Shown here one piece after another: positions 6,866 through 15,174 of a DNA stretch of 48,705 bases. This DNA comes from a virus. The notes under the pieces are model-generated. The model worked only from the letters and a program-made list of their open reading frames with translations. It searched no databases and was not told the origin of the DNA. The stretch is from IMG/VR virus record IMGVR_UViG_3300009610_000015, positions 1 to 48,705 of that record; one strand, written 5' to 3'. Both the position numbers and the translations under genes were made by a program. Positions within the stretch are counted from its first letter, which is position 1. Every line of letters starts with the position of its first letter.

Positions 6866-9404
6866 GTCAGAACTCCTCGACGAATCGCTTCTTCCCCAGG
6901 AAGATCTGGGTGGTCCCATCGTCCAGGGTGACTTGGAGCCGCAGGACGAAGCTCTGGCTCTCACTCCCGAGGCGCCGCCTGAAGAACCGGAAGAAAAGGA
7001 GCACTTCTGTGACTCCGATATTGCTAAAAATCTCGCCCGCATCATCGACCACCTTGAGCAGCACGACCGCTTCGCGCGTGAGCGTCTTATTAAGAAGTGG
7101 CGGAAACAGCTCTGTTATTGGGATAATATCCAATACATCTGGTGGTCAGACTTTGCTCTCGATTGGCGCACTCCGGACCAAATCAAAGAAGAAGATCCGC
7201 AGAGCGATATTGACCCAGCTCTCTATGCTAAGATTATCAACATCTACAGAGCTTACGGAGAGGTTATTATCGCTGCGATGAGTTCGGCTCTGCCGACTGT
7301 TCCCTTCGTGCCTGACGACGCCGAGAATCCTGACGACATTCAGACGGCGAAGGCGTATACGAAGATAGGAATGCTCGTTCAGAAGCATAACTACGCCGAG
7401 CTTTTGTTCATGAAGGCTCTTTTCATTCTGTATAATCAAGGAGTCATCTTTGGTTACAATGAAAATCGAGCCTCTGAGAAGTTTGGCGTCTACGAGAAGC
7501 CAATCGTTCAGAATCATGCCGTAGTTACTCGCGAATACTACTGTGCGAACTGCGGCTACGCTCTCGGTTCGGAGGAAATTTCTGCCTCCCCCATTCCTCA
7601 GTCCCCGGAGGAGGCTGGGTCCGAAGAACCGAGTCCTATGGACCTCCCGTCGCCCACTGGTCCGGTTGACGAGCCTCCCGTAGCCCAAAGTCTGCCTCCG
7701 ATGGCCGACCAGGCGATGGGAACTCAGGCTTGCCCGCAGTGTGGCTACGATAATATGCCTGAATCCGATGATTTTGAGGAAATGGTCCCCAGAATCGCCG
7801 GATACGCGAAAACTCCGAAGAATAGGGAGTGTCTTGAAGTCTACGGACCTCTAAATGTCAAAGTTGCTCCCTGGGCGACGAAAAAAGAGGATTTACCGTA
7901 TCTTATTCTCGAAACTGAAGAACATTACGCCAAACTTCAGGACATTTATCCCGATATTGCCGAGCGTATTCAACCTCTGATAGACATGGAGAGCATGGAT
8001 CGGGCGATGCGAACGTCTGTAGCCCTCAAAGGCGACGTTTCGACCGACCTTTGCACCTGTCGGAGAGTGTGGTTGCAACCGTGGTCCTACAATGTCCTGG
8101 GTATGGCTGGTCACAAGGACGAAATAGAGGAACTCCGCTCCCTCTACCCGAATGGCGTTTATTGCGTCGTAATCAACAAGGACCTCGTCGTCGAGGGCAT
8201 TCCCGACGTCATGGAGGACCATTGGACGATTACGGAGCATCCTCTCTCCGAAAATCTTCATGCCGAATCCGTCGGCTCCTCCGTAATGCCGATTCAGGAC
8301 ATGACGAATGAAGGATGGAACCTCACTCTTGAAGGTATTGAGTTTGGCATACCTGAACTCTATGCCGACCCTGATGTGCTCGATTTTGATGCATACGGGA
8401 AGTCGGAAGCGCGCCCTGGTCAAGTTTCCCCAGCTAAGGCCCCCGCTGGACGCTCCCTTGGTGAAGGATTTTTTGAAGCTAAGACATCATCTATCTCCCA
8501 AGAAATCGACAAGTTCCTCAATCGCCTTGAAAGAGTCGGTCAGTTCATCTCCGGAGCCTTACCTACGGTTTTTGGCGGCTCAATTACGGGAGGATCAGGA
8601 ACCGCCAAAGAATACGAAATGAGCCGAGCGCAGGCTCTCCAGAGACTCCAGATTACTTGGAAAATCGTCAAGATCTGGTGGGCGCGGATGCTCTCGAAGG
8701 CAGTTCGGAGCTACGCGATCAACATGCTGGAGGACGAGAAATACGTAGAAAAGCGTGGCTCTACATATGTGAACGTTTGGATTCGGCACATCCACATGAC
8801 CGGCTCGGTGGGTGAGGTTGAGCCTGACGTCAACGAAAGCTTCCCGATCTCCTGGGCGCAGAAAAGGGATATGATTCTCCAGCTATTCCAGGGTGGTAAC
8901 GAGGATGTGATGAACGTCCTCCGACACCCCGAGAATGCAGGACTCATCGCCCTAATCATTGGAGTTCCTGAACTCTACATCCCTGGCGATGACGACAGGA
9001 ATAAACAGCTCGTAGAGATCGGGGAGCTTATTCTTTCTGAGCCGACCCAGACAATGCCTCCCATGCCTCCTCAAGCACCTCCTCAGGAAGGTATGGGACC
9101 GGTTGGGCCTCCTGCTCCTCCTCAGGCTGCGCCTTCGGCTGAAGAAGGTATGGGGATGCCGATGATGACCTCCTCGGTCCCGATAGATGAAAGTCTCGAT
9201 AACCACGAGATCGAGATGATTACGTGTCAGGCATGGCTGAAATCTGAGATTGGCCTGCAATACAAGAAAGAGAATCCTGGCGCGTATATGAATGTCCTCC
9301 TTCATATGCAGGAGCACCAGAGATTAGTGCAGATGGCAGAGGCTCAGGCTGCTGAAGCTGAAGCTGAAGGATCTGAAGGTAAAGAGAAACCGCCTCAGGA
9401 GTAG
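6849..9404 (+). CDS. Portal protein, 851 aa, with split zinc ribbon
   Basis: Identified by its place between terminase and scaffold/capsid genes, its large size and the podovirus-like portal body (residues about 60-225 and 330-700, rich in helices such as RERLIKKWRKQLCYW). Twelve copies would form the DNA channel at one capsid vertex. An insertion carries CxxC pairs at 232/235 and 295/298, the halves of a zinc ribbon separated by a Pro/Glu-rich linker of nearly 60 residues. The N-terminal 50 residues are acidic and the region at about 735-780 is Met/Pro-rich. No protease or MuF fusion is visible. Confidence 0.8.
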   Translation: MFPPAESELLDESLLPQEDLGGPIVQGDLEPQDEALALTPEAPPEEPEEKEHFCDSDIAKNLARIIDHLEQHDRFARERLIKKWRKQLCYWDNIQYIWWSDFALDWRTPDQIKEEDPQSDIDPALYAKIINIYRAYGEVIIAAMSSALPTVPFVPDDAENPDDIQTAKAYTKIGMLVQKHNYAELLFMKALFILYNQGVIFGYNENRASEKFGVYEKPIVQNHAVVTREYYCANCGYALGSEEISASPIPQSPEEAGSEEPSPMDLPSPTGPVDEPPVAQSLPPMADQAMGTQACPQCGYDNMPESDDFEEMVPRIAGYAKTPKNRECLEVYGPLNVKVAPWATKKEDLPYLILETEEHYAKLQDIYPDIAERIQPLIDMESMDRAMRTSVALKGDVSTDLCTCRRVWLQPWSYNVLGMAGHKDEIEELRSLYPNGVYCVVINKDLVVEGIPDVMEDHWTITEHPLSENLHAESVGSSVMPIQDMTNEGWNLTLEGIEFGIPELYADPDVLDFDAYGKSEARPGQVSPAKAPAGRSLGEGFFEAKTSSISQEIDKFLNRLERVGQFISGALPTVFGGSITGGSGTAKEYEMSRAQALQRLQITWKIVKIWWARMLSKAVRSYAINMLEDEKYVEKRGSTYVNVWIRHIHMTGSVGEVEPDVNESFPISWAQKRDMILQLFQGGNEDVMNVLRHPENAGLIALIIGVPELYIPGDDDRNKQLVEIGELILSEPTQTMPPMPPQAPPQEGMGPVGPPAPPQAAPSAEEGMGMPMMTSSVPIDESLDNHEIEMITCQAWLKSEIGLQYKKENPGAYMNVLLHMQEHQRLVQMAEAQAAEAEAEGSEGKEKPPQE

Positions 9405-9408
9405 TTAA

Positions 9409-10710
9409 ATGTTTTTCTTCAAGTTTCAACAGTTCTTTTCACCCGATGATACCGGAGGGGGATCAGATGGGGACTTCTCTGCAGACATGGCCGTCCTCAA
9501 CGAGCCATCTGGAGAATCTGCTCCTGCTCCTGAAAAAACTCGAACCTTCAACGAGGAGCCAACAACCGAAGACCTCGCCGAGGAGGAAGAAGATGGCGAA
9601 GATCAAACTGACGAAGGTGACGAGACCGACGAAGGCGAGGAGTCCGAAGAGACCGACGAGGCCGACGCGCCCGTCCAGGGTAAACCGACCCTAAAGGCGA
9701 TAAAAGAGCAGTTCCCTGGTATCTTCAAGAAGTTTCCAGAGCTGAAGGCTGCTCTTTTCAGGGACCAGGAATTCTCGAAGTATCATGCGACGCCCGAAGA
9801 TGCGGCGCAGGCTGCGGTCAAAGCTGATAACTACGACCGATTGGAATCCACGCTGGTTCAAGGGTCTCCTGACCTCCTGATGAGTGAGCTTGCGGAGAAC
9901 AACCCGAAAGCTTTCAAGGAGGTTGCTCTCAATTGGTTGCCCAAACTCAGGGAGATTGACGAGAAGCTGTTCATTTCGGCTACCGAACCGGTCTTAGAGG
10001 AGCTTATCTTTCTCGCCTTCAAGCATGGGGAGAAAACAGGAGACAAGAATCTTGCGATGTCAGCGCGCCACCTCGCGAATTTCATATTTGCAAATGGTGG
10101 GGAGATTCCGGACATTTCGAAAAAGCAGCAGAAAGAACCCAATCCTGCCGAAATTCAGCTCCAGCAGGAGCGGCAGCAGTGGGCTCAGACTCGATTTCAA
10201 GAGGCCGATGGGGAGATTTTCAACTACGTGACATCCTCGCTGGACCAGACCATTCGGCAGGGTTTGGACCCGGCTGGAACGATGCCTGAACGGATGAAAG
10301 CCTCTATAGTGCAAGATGTGATAAACGAGATGAACTCCCAGCTCGCCAAGGACCCCGTCCACGCACGTAGGATGCAGGGTCTATGGAAACGGGCTGCGGG
10401 AGACGCCTACTCACGACAGAGCAAAGAGAGTATCGTAAACACCTACCTCTCGGGTGCGCGTCCGCTCTTGCGTGACCTCCGGAACCGAATCAGATCGGAG
10501 TATCTCGGCTCCTCTCCCACCAGAAAAGTGGGTAACGGAAAGGACGAGAAGCTCGCAGCTACTCCACAGAAAAAGAAGCCCTTCGAGGGATCTTCGAAGC
10601 GGGTTGACCAGCGGCGGGAAAGGGCGACGGTTCTCGATCCGAAGAAAATCGACTACGCCCACACTACCGACCTGGACATACTCTCGGGCAAGGTCACTCT
10701 GAAGAAATAG
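9409..10710 (+). CDS. Scaffolding-like protein, 433 aa
   Basis: It lies between portal and major capsid genes. The N-terminal 90 residues are extremely Glu/Asp/Thr-rich. The centre is helical with a Gln/Glu-rich coiled coil (about 240-270). The C-terminus is basic (KKKPFEGSSKRVDQRRERA), as expected for a scaffold that binds capsid subunits through its positive tail. It would assemble inside the prohead and leave or be cleaved. Assignment is by position and composition. Confidence 0.7.
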   Translation: MFFFKFQQFFSPDDTGGGSDGDFSADMAVLNEPSGESAPAPEKTRTFNEEPTTEDLAEEEEDGEDQTDEGDETDEGEESEETDEADAPVQGKPTLKAIKEQFPGIFKKFPELKAALFRDQEFSKYHATPEDAAQAAVKADNYDRLESTLVQGSPDLLMSELAENNPKAFKEVALNWLPKLREIDEKLFISATEPVLEELIFLAFKHGEKTGDKNLAMSARHLANFIFANGGEIPDISKKQQKEPNPAEIQLQQERQQWAQTRFQEADGEIFNYVTSSLDQTIRQGLDPAGTMPERMKASIVQDVINEMNSQLAKDPVHARRMQGLWKRAAGDAYSRQSKESIVNTYLSGARPLLRDLRNRIRSEYLGSSPTRKVGNGKDEKLAATPQKKKPFEGSSKRVDQRRERATVLDPKKIDYAHTTDLDILSGKVTLKK

Positions 10711-10717
10711 GAGATTT

Positions 10718-11998
10718 ATGGCTCTAACAGAGACGCAGGTAGTTGCTGCTGAGCTGGAAACAGTCCAGAGCAAAGTGCCCGTCCTGTTCGACCGCGATTC
10801 GCTTTTCTATGGCAACATCGAGAAGCGGGACGTAGAGAAGGTATCGAATCGGGATATGCGAGTCCCGATGGAAATCCGACCCGGTGGACGGTTCGGTTAC
10901 TTCTCTCCGGATGGCGGCGACCTGGGACGCGGCGATGGTCAGTCGTTCGAGAAGGCTCTCGTCTCCACGGTCCACATGAAGCACGGTGTGGAGTGGCAGA
11001 AGCGGGCACAGTGGGCCACCGACGATACGAGGAAGTCGGTTGTCAACGCATTCCGTCAGTTGCTTGCAAAGGCGATGGCGGAGTTCCGGCGTCAGGTCGA
11101 TTCCTCGCTCATGACGGGTGGAAATGGCGCGGTCGCCACGATCACCTCGGTCTCAACTGCGGGCGGCCAGGACACCTACACCTGCACGACGGATGGTTTC
11201 GGTGTGCGCCTCCTCCGATACGGACAGTTCGTGTCGGTTTACGATGCAGCCTTTGCCGCAGCTCGGGTCATTGCACCCTCGGCTGGAGCAGCGTTGGTCG
11301 GAACCGCAGCGCAGATCGACCTGGTGGATTATGCGGCCAAGACATTCCGCATCAAGGGAGCGGCGACCTCGCCCATCGCTGGTGATAGGATCGTCATCGA
11401 AGGGCTATCTGGGGCCAATCCAGTCGCTCTGCTTGGTGTTCCCTACCATCACAACAATGCGTCAACTGGGACTTGGCTCGGATTGGATCGAGCGCAGTTT
11501 CCAGAGATTCGAGCCTCACGAGTTGCAGCGGCTGGTCCGTTGGCACCTGCACACGCGAGGGTTGCTCTGAATCGCATCGGAGACCGCATCGGTCTCGACA
11601 ACGGTGTCAAGGTTCAGGCGTGGATGCATCCCTGTCAGGTCCAGGCTTACGAGGAGCTGGGACAGGCGGTGCAGGTGGTCAACCGCAATGGCGGATCGTC
11701 CCAGGGTCTCGACCTCTACTTCGACATCCAGCAGATCGCTGGAGCGCCGATTCGCCGGTCGTATTCGTGGGACAAGACCCGAATCGACTTCATCGTCGGA
11801 GAGGTCTGGGGACGCGCCGAAATGCATCCCGCAGGCTTCTACGAGGAAGAGGGTCGGCGGCTCTTTGAACTTCGCGGAGCATCTGGTGGAGTTGCCACGG
11901 CGACGATCTTCTACCTGACCGCATCGTTCAACACCTTCATCAACAATCCGGCTTCGTGCTCATACATCGATACCCTGACGGTTCCGTCGGGCTACTGA
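10718..11998 (+). CDS. Major capsid protein, 426 aa (HK97-fold type)
   Basis: A strong ribosome binding site (AGGAGATTT) precedes the ATG. The layout fits an HK97-fold capsid: an N-terminal arm, the P-loop-like segment RPGGRFGYFSPDGGD, a long spine helix around KSVVNAFRQLLAKAMAEF (about 108-128), a beta-rich insertion (about 140-230) and an A-domain at the C-terminus. No N-terminal delta domain is present, consistent with a separate scaffold. It is directly downstream of the scaffold gene and forms the icosahedral shell. Confidence 0.85.
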   Translation: MALTETQVVAAELETVQSKVPVLFDRDSLFYGNIEKRDVEKVSNRDMRVPMEIRPGGRFGYFSPDGGDLGRGDGQSFEKALVSTVHMKHGVEWQKRAQWATDDTRKSVVNAFRQLLAKAMAEFRRQVDSSLMTGGNGAVATITSVSTAGGQDTYTCTTDGFGVRLLRYGQFVSVYDAAFAAARVIAPSAGAALVGTAAQIDLVDYAAKTFRIKGAATSPIAGDRIVIEGLSGANPVALLGVPYHHNNASTGTWLGLDRAQFPEIRASRVAAAGPLAPAHARVALNRIGDRIGLDNGVKVQAWMHPCQVQAYEELGQAVQVVNRNGGSSQGLDLYFDIQQIAGAPIRRSYSWDKTRIDFIVGEVWGRAEMHPAGFYEEEGRRLFELRGASGGVATATIFYLTASFNTFINNPASCSYIDTLTVPSGY

Positions 11999-12012
11999 TG
12001 TAGAGGAGGGAA

Positions 12013-12047
12013 GGGGGCCGGATTCGATAACACGGATTCGGCCTCCC
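12013..12047 (+). terminator. Hairpin after the major capsid gene
   Basis: GGGGGCCG (12013-12020) pairs with CGGCCTCCC (12039-12047) with one bulged T. The loop contains a second copy of CGGATTCG, which also starts the stem. There is no immediate U-tract (a TTTTT lies about 20 bp on). It may be a leaky terminator or processing site that keeps capsid mRNA more abundant than downstream genes. Confidence 0.4.
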
Positions 12048-12110
12048 AACTTAGACCGCGGTGCAGGGTTTTTACCGTTTCACCTGCTTTGGGTCTATCG
12101 GAGCGGAACG

Positions 12111-12734
12111 GTGTCAGATAGGCCACGCGGCTTTTTTATGGACAACGTCTTAATCACTTACTTTAACAACAAGTTGGCAGATCACGGGAGGTCCCTTGAT
12201 GGCCGCCCAATCTGGAGAATATCGTGGGCACCAGACCAGCGTGAAAAACGACTCGGAACCTTCTCCGACTTCTATGGATCAATCTTTCTTCGAGAGCGAA
12301 CAGAAGTTAGAGACGTCCCTAAATACTGGTATGTGGGTCCGCGTTGGGTGCTTGAGCGCCTTACTTTTCTACCTCCTGGTAGCTCTGTTCATCGCGAGCT
12401 TGTTTCTCAAAGTAGTCCATTAGACATCTCTTCCCCGGTGAGGAGCGGGACCTATGAGCCAGTCTATGTTTTTCAAGACGCTAAAGGTGAAGCTCTCCCG
12501 GTCACTGAGTGGGCTTTGGACGCAGTTATGCATACTGCTGAGTTCGGAGAAAGGCGGCAGCTTTCGGACGCGGATATGAGGGATAAATACCACGCCTCGA
12601 TGGAAGAAGATGCAAAGTATTTTGAGGCTCAATTCCATGAGGCCGGGAGGTCCGCCCTGTTCGCATTCGAGAACTCCGTGTTTGTAGATTCAACGAAAGT
12701 CTATAAAGAGAGCGTCCATGCCTCCGAGATCTAA
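12111..12734 (+). CDS. Hypothetical virion-region protein, 207 aa
   Basis: GTG start chosen because CGGAGCGGAACG, a usable ribosome binding site, precedes it; an ATG nine codons on (12138) is the alternative. Mixed alpha/beta composition with an aromatic-rich centre (SDFYGSIFLRERTEV, YWYVGPRWVLERL) and a helical C-terminus. The end overlaps the next gene by 17 bp. First gene after the capsid, so possibly a head completion or accessory protein. Family not recognised. Confidence 0.7.
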   Translation: MSDRPRGFFMDNVLITYFNNKLADHGRSLDGRPIWRISWAPDQREKRLGTFSDFYGSIFLRERTEVRDVPKYWYVGPRWVLERLTFLPPGSSVHRELVSQSSPLDISSPVRSGTYEPVYVFQDAKGEALPVTEWALDAVMHTAEFGERRQLSDADMRDKYHASMEEDAKYFEAQFHEAGRSALFAFENSVFVDSTKVYKESVHASEI

Positions 12735-13389
12735 CGACATCTGCACCATCGTCACCATCCTCCCGTATCCCTTGGTAGAGGAGAAGCCCGGACTCGTTCC
12801 GGGAACTTTCATTATCCCCTACACGGAGCCGGGAGACTTCAATCTGGTCAACATCGAACGATGCCAACATGCCGTTTATCTTGACTCAAATCGTCCTCGA
12901 CTCATTGTGCCTGATCCCTCTGACTTGGTTGCTCGATCCGTGGCCTACGACCACAAAACTGCTATGGTCTGCTACGAGGCCGGAATCGCGGAGCCGGGCA
13001 TAGATTGGGTCTGGGGGGAATACCTCCCGAACGAGAACGGGAAACTCGCATTTGCAGCCGCGCACGGTGCCGTCCTCGAAGGGATGAAAAGGCTGCAAGA
13101 TGAGTGGTATGTGCGGCTGTTGAGAATGGCAGATGACGACTGGGCCAGATACCGCCAGCACAAATTCATCACCGGACTGCAAAGAACTGCCGCCCAAGTT
13201 CTAGGACAGACCGATCGGGACTGGATGGTCCAGAATCGTATCGAAGAAAGCCTGAGCAAATGTAGGTTCTGTTTCGCTCAGGTTCACCCGGTCGCTTGCA
13301 TCTGCCCCTCGTGTCATGGTATTCTGGATAAGGCCAGATACGAGAAGGAGTTCCTCGGGGCGGGTGTCATTGAGAAAGTGAGAGGTTAA
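12718..13389 (+). CDS. Hypothetical protein with C-terminal zinc ribbon, 223 aa
   Basis: The N-terminal part is beta-rich (TIVTILPYPLVEEKPGLVPG). The centre is helical with several Trp. The C-terminus has CRFC (about 184-187) and CPSC (about 198-201), the two knuckles of a zinc ribbon. Its stop shares the start region of the next gene (TTAATG). It sits in the head-tail connector block. It could be a minor capsid or head-closure factor; only the zinc ribbon is seen with confidence. Confidence 0.75.
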   Translation: MPPRSNDICTIVTILPYPLVEEKPGLVPGTFIIPYTEPGDFNLVNIERCQHAVYLDSNRPRLIVPDPSDLVARSVAYDHKTAMVCYEAGIAEPGIDWVWGEYLPNENGKLAFAAAHGAVLEGMKRLQDEWYVRLLRMADDDWARYRQHKFITGLQRTAAQVLGQTDRDWMVQNRIEESLSKCRFCFAQVHPVACICPSCHGILDKARYEKEFLGAGVIEKVRG

Positions 13390-13619
13390 TGCCGACATAC
13401 CAGATTCCCTGTGGTGTCCCGACCCAGATTGCACAGAATGCTGTCTGGGCGCTTCCCTCGTTCAAGGTCCGGGTTCGGGCGGAACCGAATTGCGAACTCG
13501 CACAGAGCGCTACTGGTCCCTGGGCTGCGATGACCGGGCCGGTGGAAGGTTTCGACTCTGCTGCCTCCTTCATCCGATGCACTACTGCCGCCGCGATGGT
13601 GACTTGTGTCAAAGGCTGA
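13389..13619 (+). CDS. Small hypothetical protein, 76 aa
   Basis: Starts at the ATG that overlaps the preceding stop. Beta-rich with four Cys and several Ala/Thr; the AVWALPSFKVRVRAEP segment is strand-like. In this block of connector genes it could be a small structural or decoration subunit. No homologue recognised. Confidence 0.65.
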   Translation: MPTYQIPCGVPTQIAQNAVWALPSFKVRVRAEPNCELAQSATGPWAAMTGPVEGFDSAASFIRCTTAAAMVTCVKG

Positions 13620-13758
13620 ACTCTGGTCTTTCACCCTAGAACTCTGCAAGGGTGATAAGGTCGTCGATAAGATTGACGTCTCAGACCACCACTTGGAAGA
13701 GATCATCGAGCTTCTGGAACGGTGGTTGGAGGATCTGAATGCCAATCGACACGTTTAA
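13606..13758 (+). CDS. Small acidic protein, 50 aa
   Basis: A GTG start overlaps the upstream gene by 14 bp, and the stop lies 20 bp inside the downstream gene. The translation begins MSKAELWSFTLELCKG and continues with an amphipathic acidic helix (HHLEEIIELLERWLEDL). Codon use and amphipathic pattern look genuine, and it fills an otherwise unexplained gap of 119 bp. Ribosome binding site is weak. Function unknown. Confidence 0.55.
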   Translation: MSKAELWSFTLELCKGDKVVDKIDVSDHHLEEIIELLERWLEDLNANRHV

Positions 13759-13951
13759 CGTCGAGGATGTCTTTACCTGGGAGGCACCGGAGCATCCTCG
13801 GGGAAGGTTGGTAAAGAAGGTCTCTCTCGACTTCGTTACCCTGGCTCAGAGCATCCTCTATAATGTTCCAGATTCTCAGGAACGGGTTGATGCTCTGAAG
13901 CTCCTGTTTGACGCTGAGACTCTCTGTGTTGCTCGAATCAAGGAGGGATAG
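13739..13951 (+). CDS. Small hypothetical protein, 70 aa
   Basis: Preceded by GGAGGATCTGA, a strong ribosome binding site at good spacing. Contains a strand-loop N-terminus with EDVFTWEAPEHPRGRLVKK and a helical C-terminus (SQERVDALKLLFDAETL). It lies immediately before the Acb2/Tad1-like gene with no gap. No family recognised. Confidence 0.65.
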   Translation: MPIDTFNVEDVFTWEAPEHPRGRLVKKVSLDFVTLAQSILYNVPDSQERVDALKLLFDAETLCVARIKEG

Positions 13952-14170
13952 ATGATTGACAAGCCGTATGCGTATCATAAACCATCAGCAGAAGGACTCG
14001 AAAAGATCAACCGGCTCCGTGCTCACTTTTCCGAGGGTGAGCGGCTCATAAAGGAGATTTGTCCTCCTTCTCGGCAGGCATCGGTCGCGATTACGGAAAA
14101 CGAAACGACTGCGATGTGGGCAATCAAAGCAGTCGTTTTCAACGACCCGAAAAGTGAAGTAGAGGGCTAG
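13952..14170 (+). CDS. Acb2/Tad1-like cyclic-nucleotide sponge, 72 aa
   Basis: The sequence follows the Acb2/Tad1 hairpin pattern: an N-terminal Y-YH-P, a helix with I-RLR (about residues 19-36), the central CPPSRQASVAIT (about 37-49) and then E-TAMWAIKAV (about 52-62). In studied phages such proteins form oligomers that bind cyclic dinucleotides or trinucleotides (and in Tad1, Thoeris signals), blunting CBASS or Thoeris immunity. Acting in the host cytoplasm, it would protect infection. Here it lies among connector genes, 2 bp before the adaptor gene, so it would be made late unless an internal promoter exists. The ligand cannot be told from sequence. Confidence 0.78.
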   Translation: MIDKPYAYHKPSAEGLEKINRLRAHFSEGERLIKEICPPSRQASVAITENETTAMWAIKAVVFNDPKSEVEG

Positions 14171-14171
14171 A

Positions 14172-14825
14172 ATGGCGATCCTGGCAGCCACGATCCTCCA
14201 AGGTGCAAAACCACTCCTGAATGATCCTCAGGGGATAATGTATCCGGATACTGCGCTCCTCCCGCTCTTGAGTAAGGCATACCGGGAACTCCAGACCCGC
14301 TTGTCTCGCTCGGGCATGGGAGTCACGAAAGAGGTAGCAGAGAGGGTGCCCGTGAATGTCGGGGTCGCTTCCCTTGGGGATGGCTCAGGTCTCCCCTTGG
14401 GATTGCTTTATCCGATTGAAATTCGAGAGGGTGCCCGAGGAGCACCCCAGAGGGATTTCCGGTATCTTGAGGAGAGGAACTGGGAACCTACATCTCACCC
14501 GACCACAGAGCTTCAGTGTTGGGCATGGCGGGAGGAGGAGATTAAACTACTACCCGCCCTCACGGATCGAGACCTCTACATCAAGTTCATGAAGGGCTTG
14601 ACCCCGATAACCGACGTCAACTCCAACATCCAGATCCTCAATTCGGAACTGTTTCTGGAAGCCAGGACCGCAGCAATCGCAGCTGCCCTCCTGGGAGAGA
14701 ACTACTCACGCGCTCAGAACCTCAATGCGGACGCTGAACAGTGGTATGACGTCCTCATTGGTGGTCTCGTGAAGCGTGGTCAACGAATGCCGGTTCGCAG
14801 AGGGCGGACCAGATACCGCGCCTAG
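14172..14825 (+). CDS. Head-tail adaptor-like protein, 217 aa
   Basis: Mostly helical, with an early PDTALLPLLSKAYRELQTRL helix, a beta-rich middle (LLYPIEIREG, with WAWREEEIKLLPAL) and a final helical part (about 150-200). This plan resembles podovirus adaptor or 'tail tubular A'-type proteins that dock onto the portal. The position between capsid and tail hub genes supports it. The C-terminal tail is Arg-rich (RRGRTRYR). Assignment is by fold pattern and context. Confidence 0.6.
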   Translation: MAILAATILQGAKPLLNDPQGIMYPDTALLPLLSKAYRELQTRLSRSGMGVTKEVAERVPVNVGVASLGDGSGLPLGLLYPIEIREGARGAPQRDFRYLEERNWEPTSHPTTELQCWAWREEEIKLLPALTDRDLYIKFMKGLTPITDVNSNIQILNSELFLEARTAAIAAALLGENYSRAQNLNADAEQWYDVLIGGLVKRGQRMPVRRGRTRYRA

Positions 14826-14862
14826 CTGCTCCGAGTTAGGGTCTGACGGTCGAGGAGAGAAA

Positions 14863-15174
14863 ATGCCTATTGCTTTTACTCAGACACAGAAGCTCCCGGA
14901 GTTCCGCACGATCCGGGTCATCGGAACTTTGACTTTCTCCGGCTCCTACGTGACCTCAGGGGAAGTTCCCACGGGTCTCTTGAAGCCAGGGACAGTCAAG
15001 AATCCTCTCTGGGCGAATTTCTACAACAAGACCGCACATCAGTTCCGTTACGATGCGGCGACCGGGAAGATCCTCTGCTTCGTTCCTGCCGGGACCGAAG
15101 TTCCTGCTGCAGCGTATCCCGGTGCCCTGACTTCGGACGTGGTGATCGCGGAATTCGAATATCCGAAGGCATGA
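14863..15174 (+). CDS. Small beta-rich structural protein, 103 aa
   Basis: Starts at the ATG at 14863 behind GAGGAGAGAAA; the longer in-frame extension into the adaptor gene is discarded. Begins MPIAFTQTQKLPEFRTIRV and is almost entirely beta-strand with Gly/Thr/Val, as in small decoration or head-fibre base proteins. The stop overlaps the tail hub start by four bases (ATGA). Function is inferred from composition and context. Confidence 0.7.
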   Translation: MPIAFTQTQKLPEFRTIRVIGTLTFSGSYVTSGEVPTGLLKPGTVKNPLWANFYNKTAHQFRYDAATGKILCFVPAGTEVPAAAYPGALTSDVVIAEFEYPKA

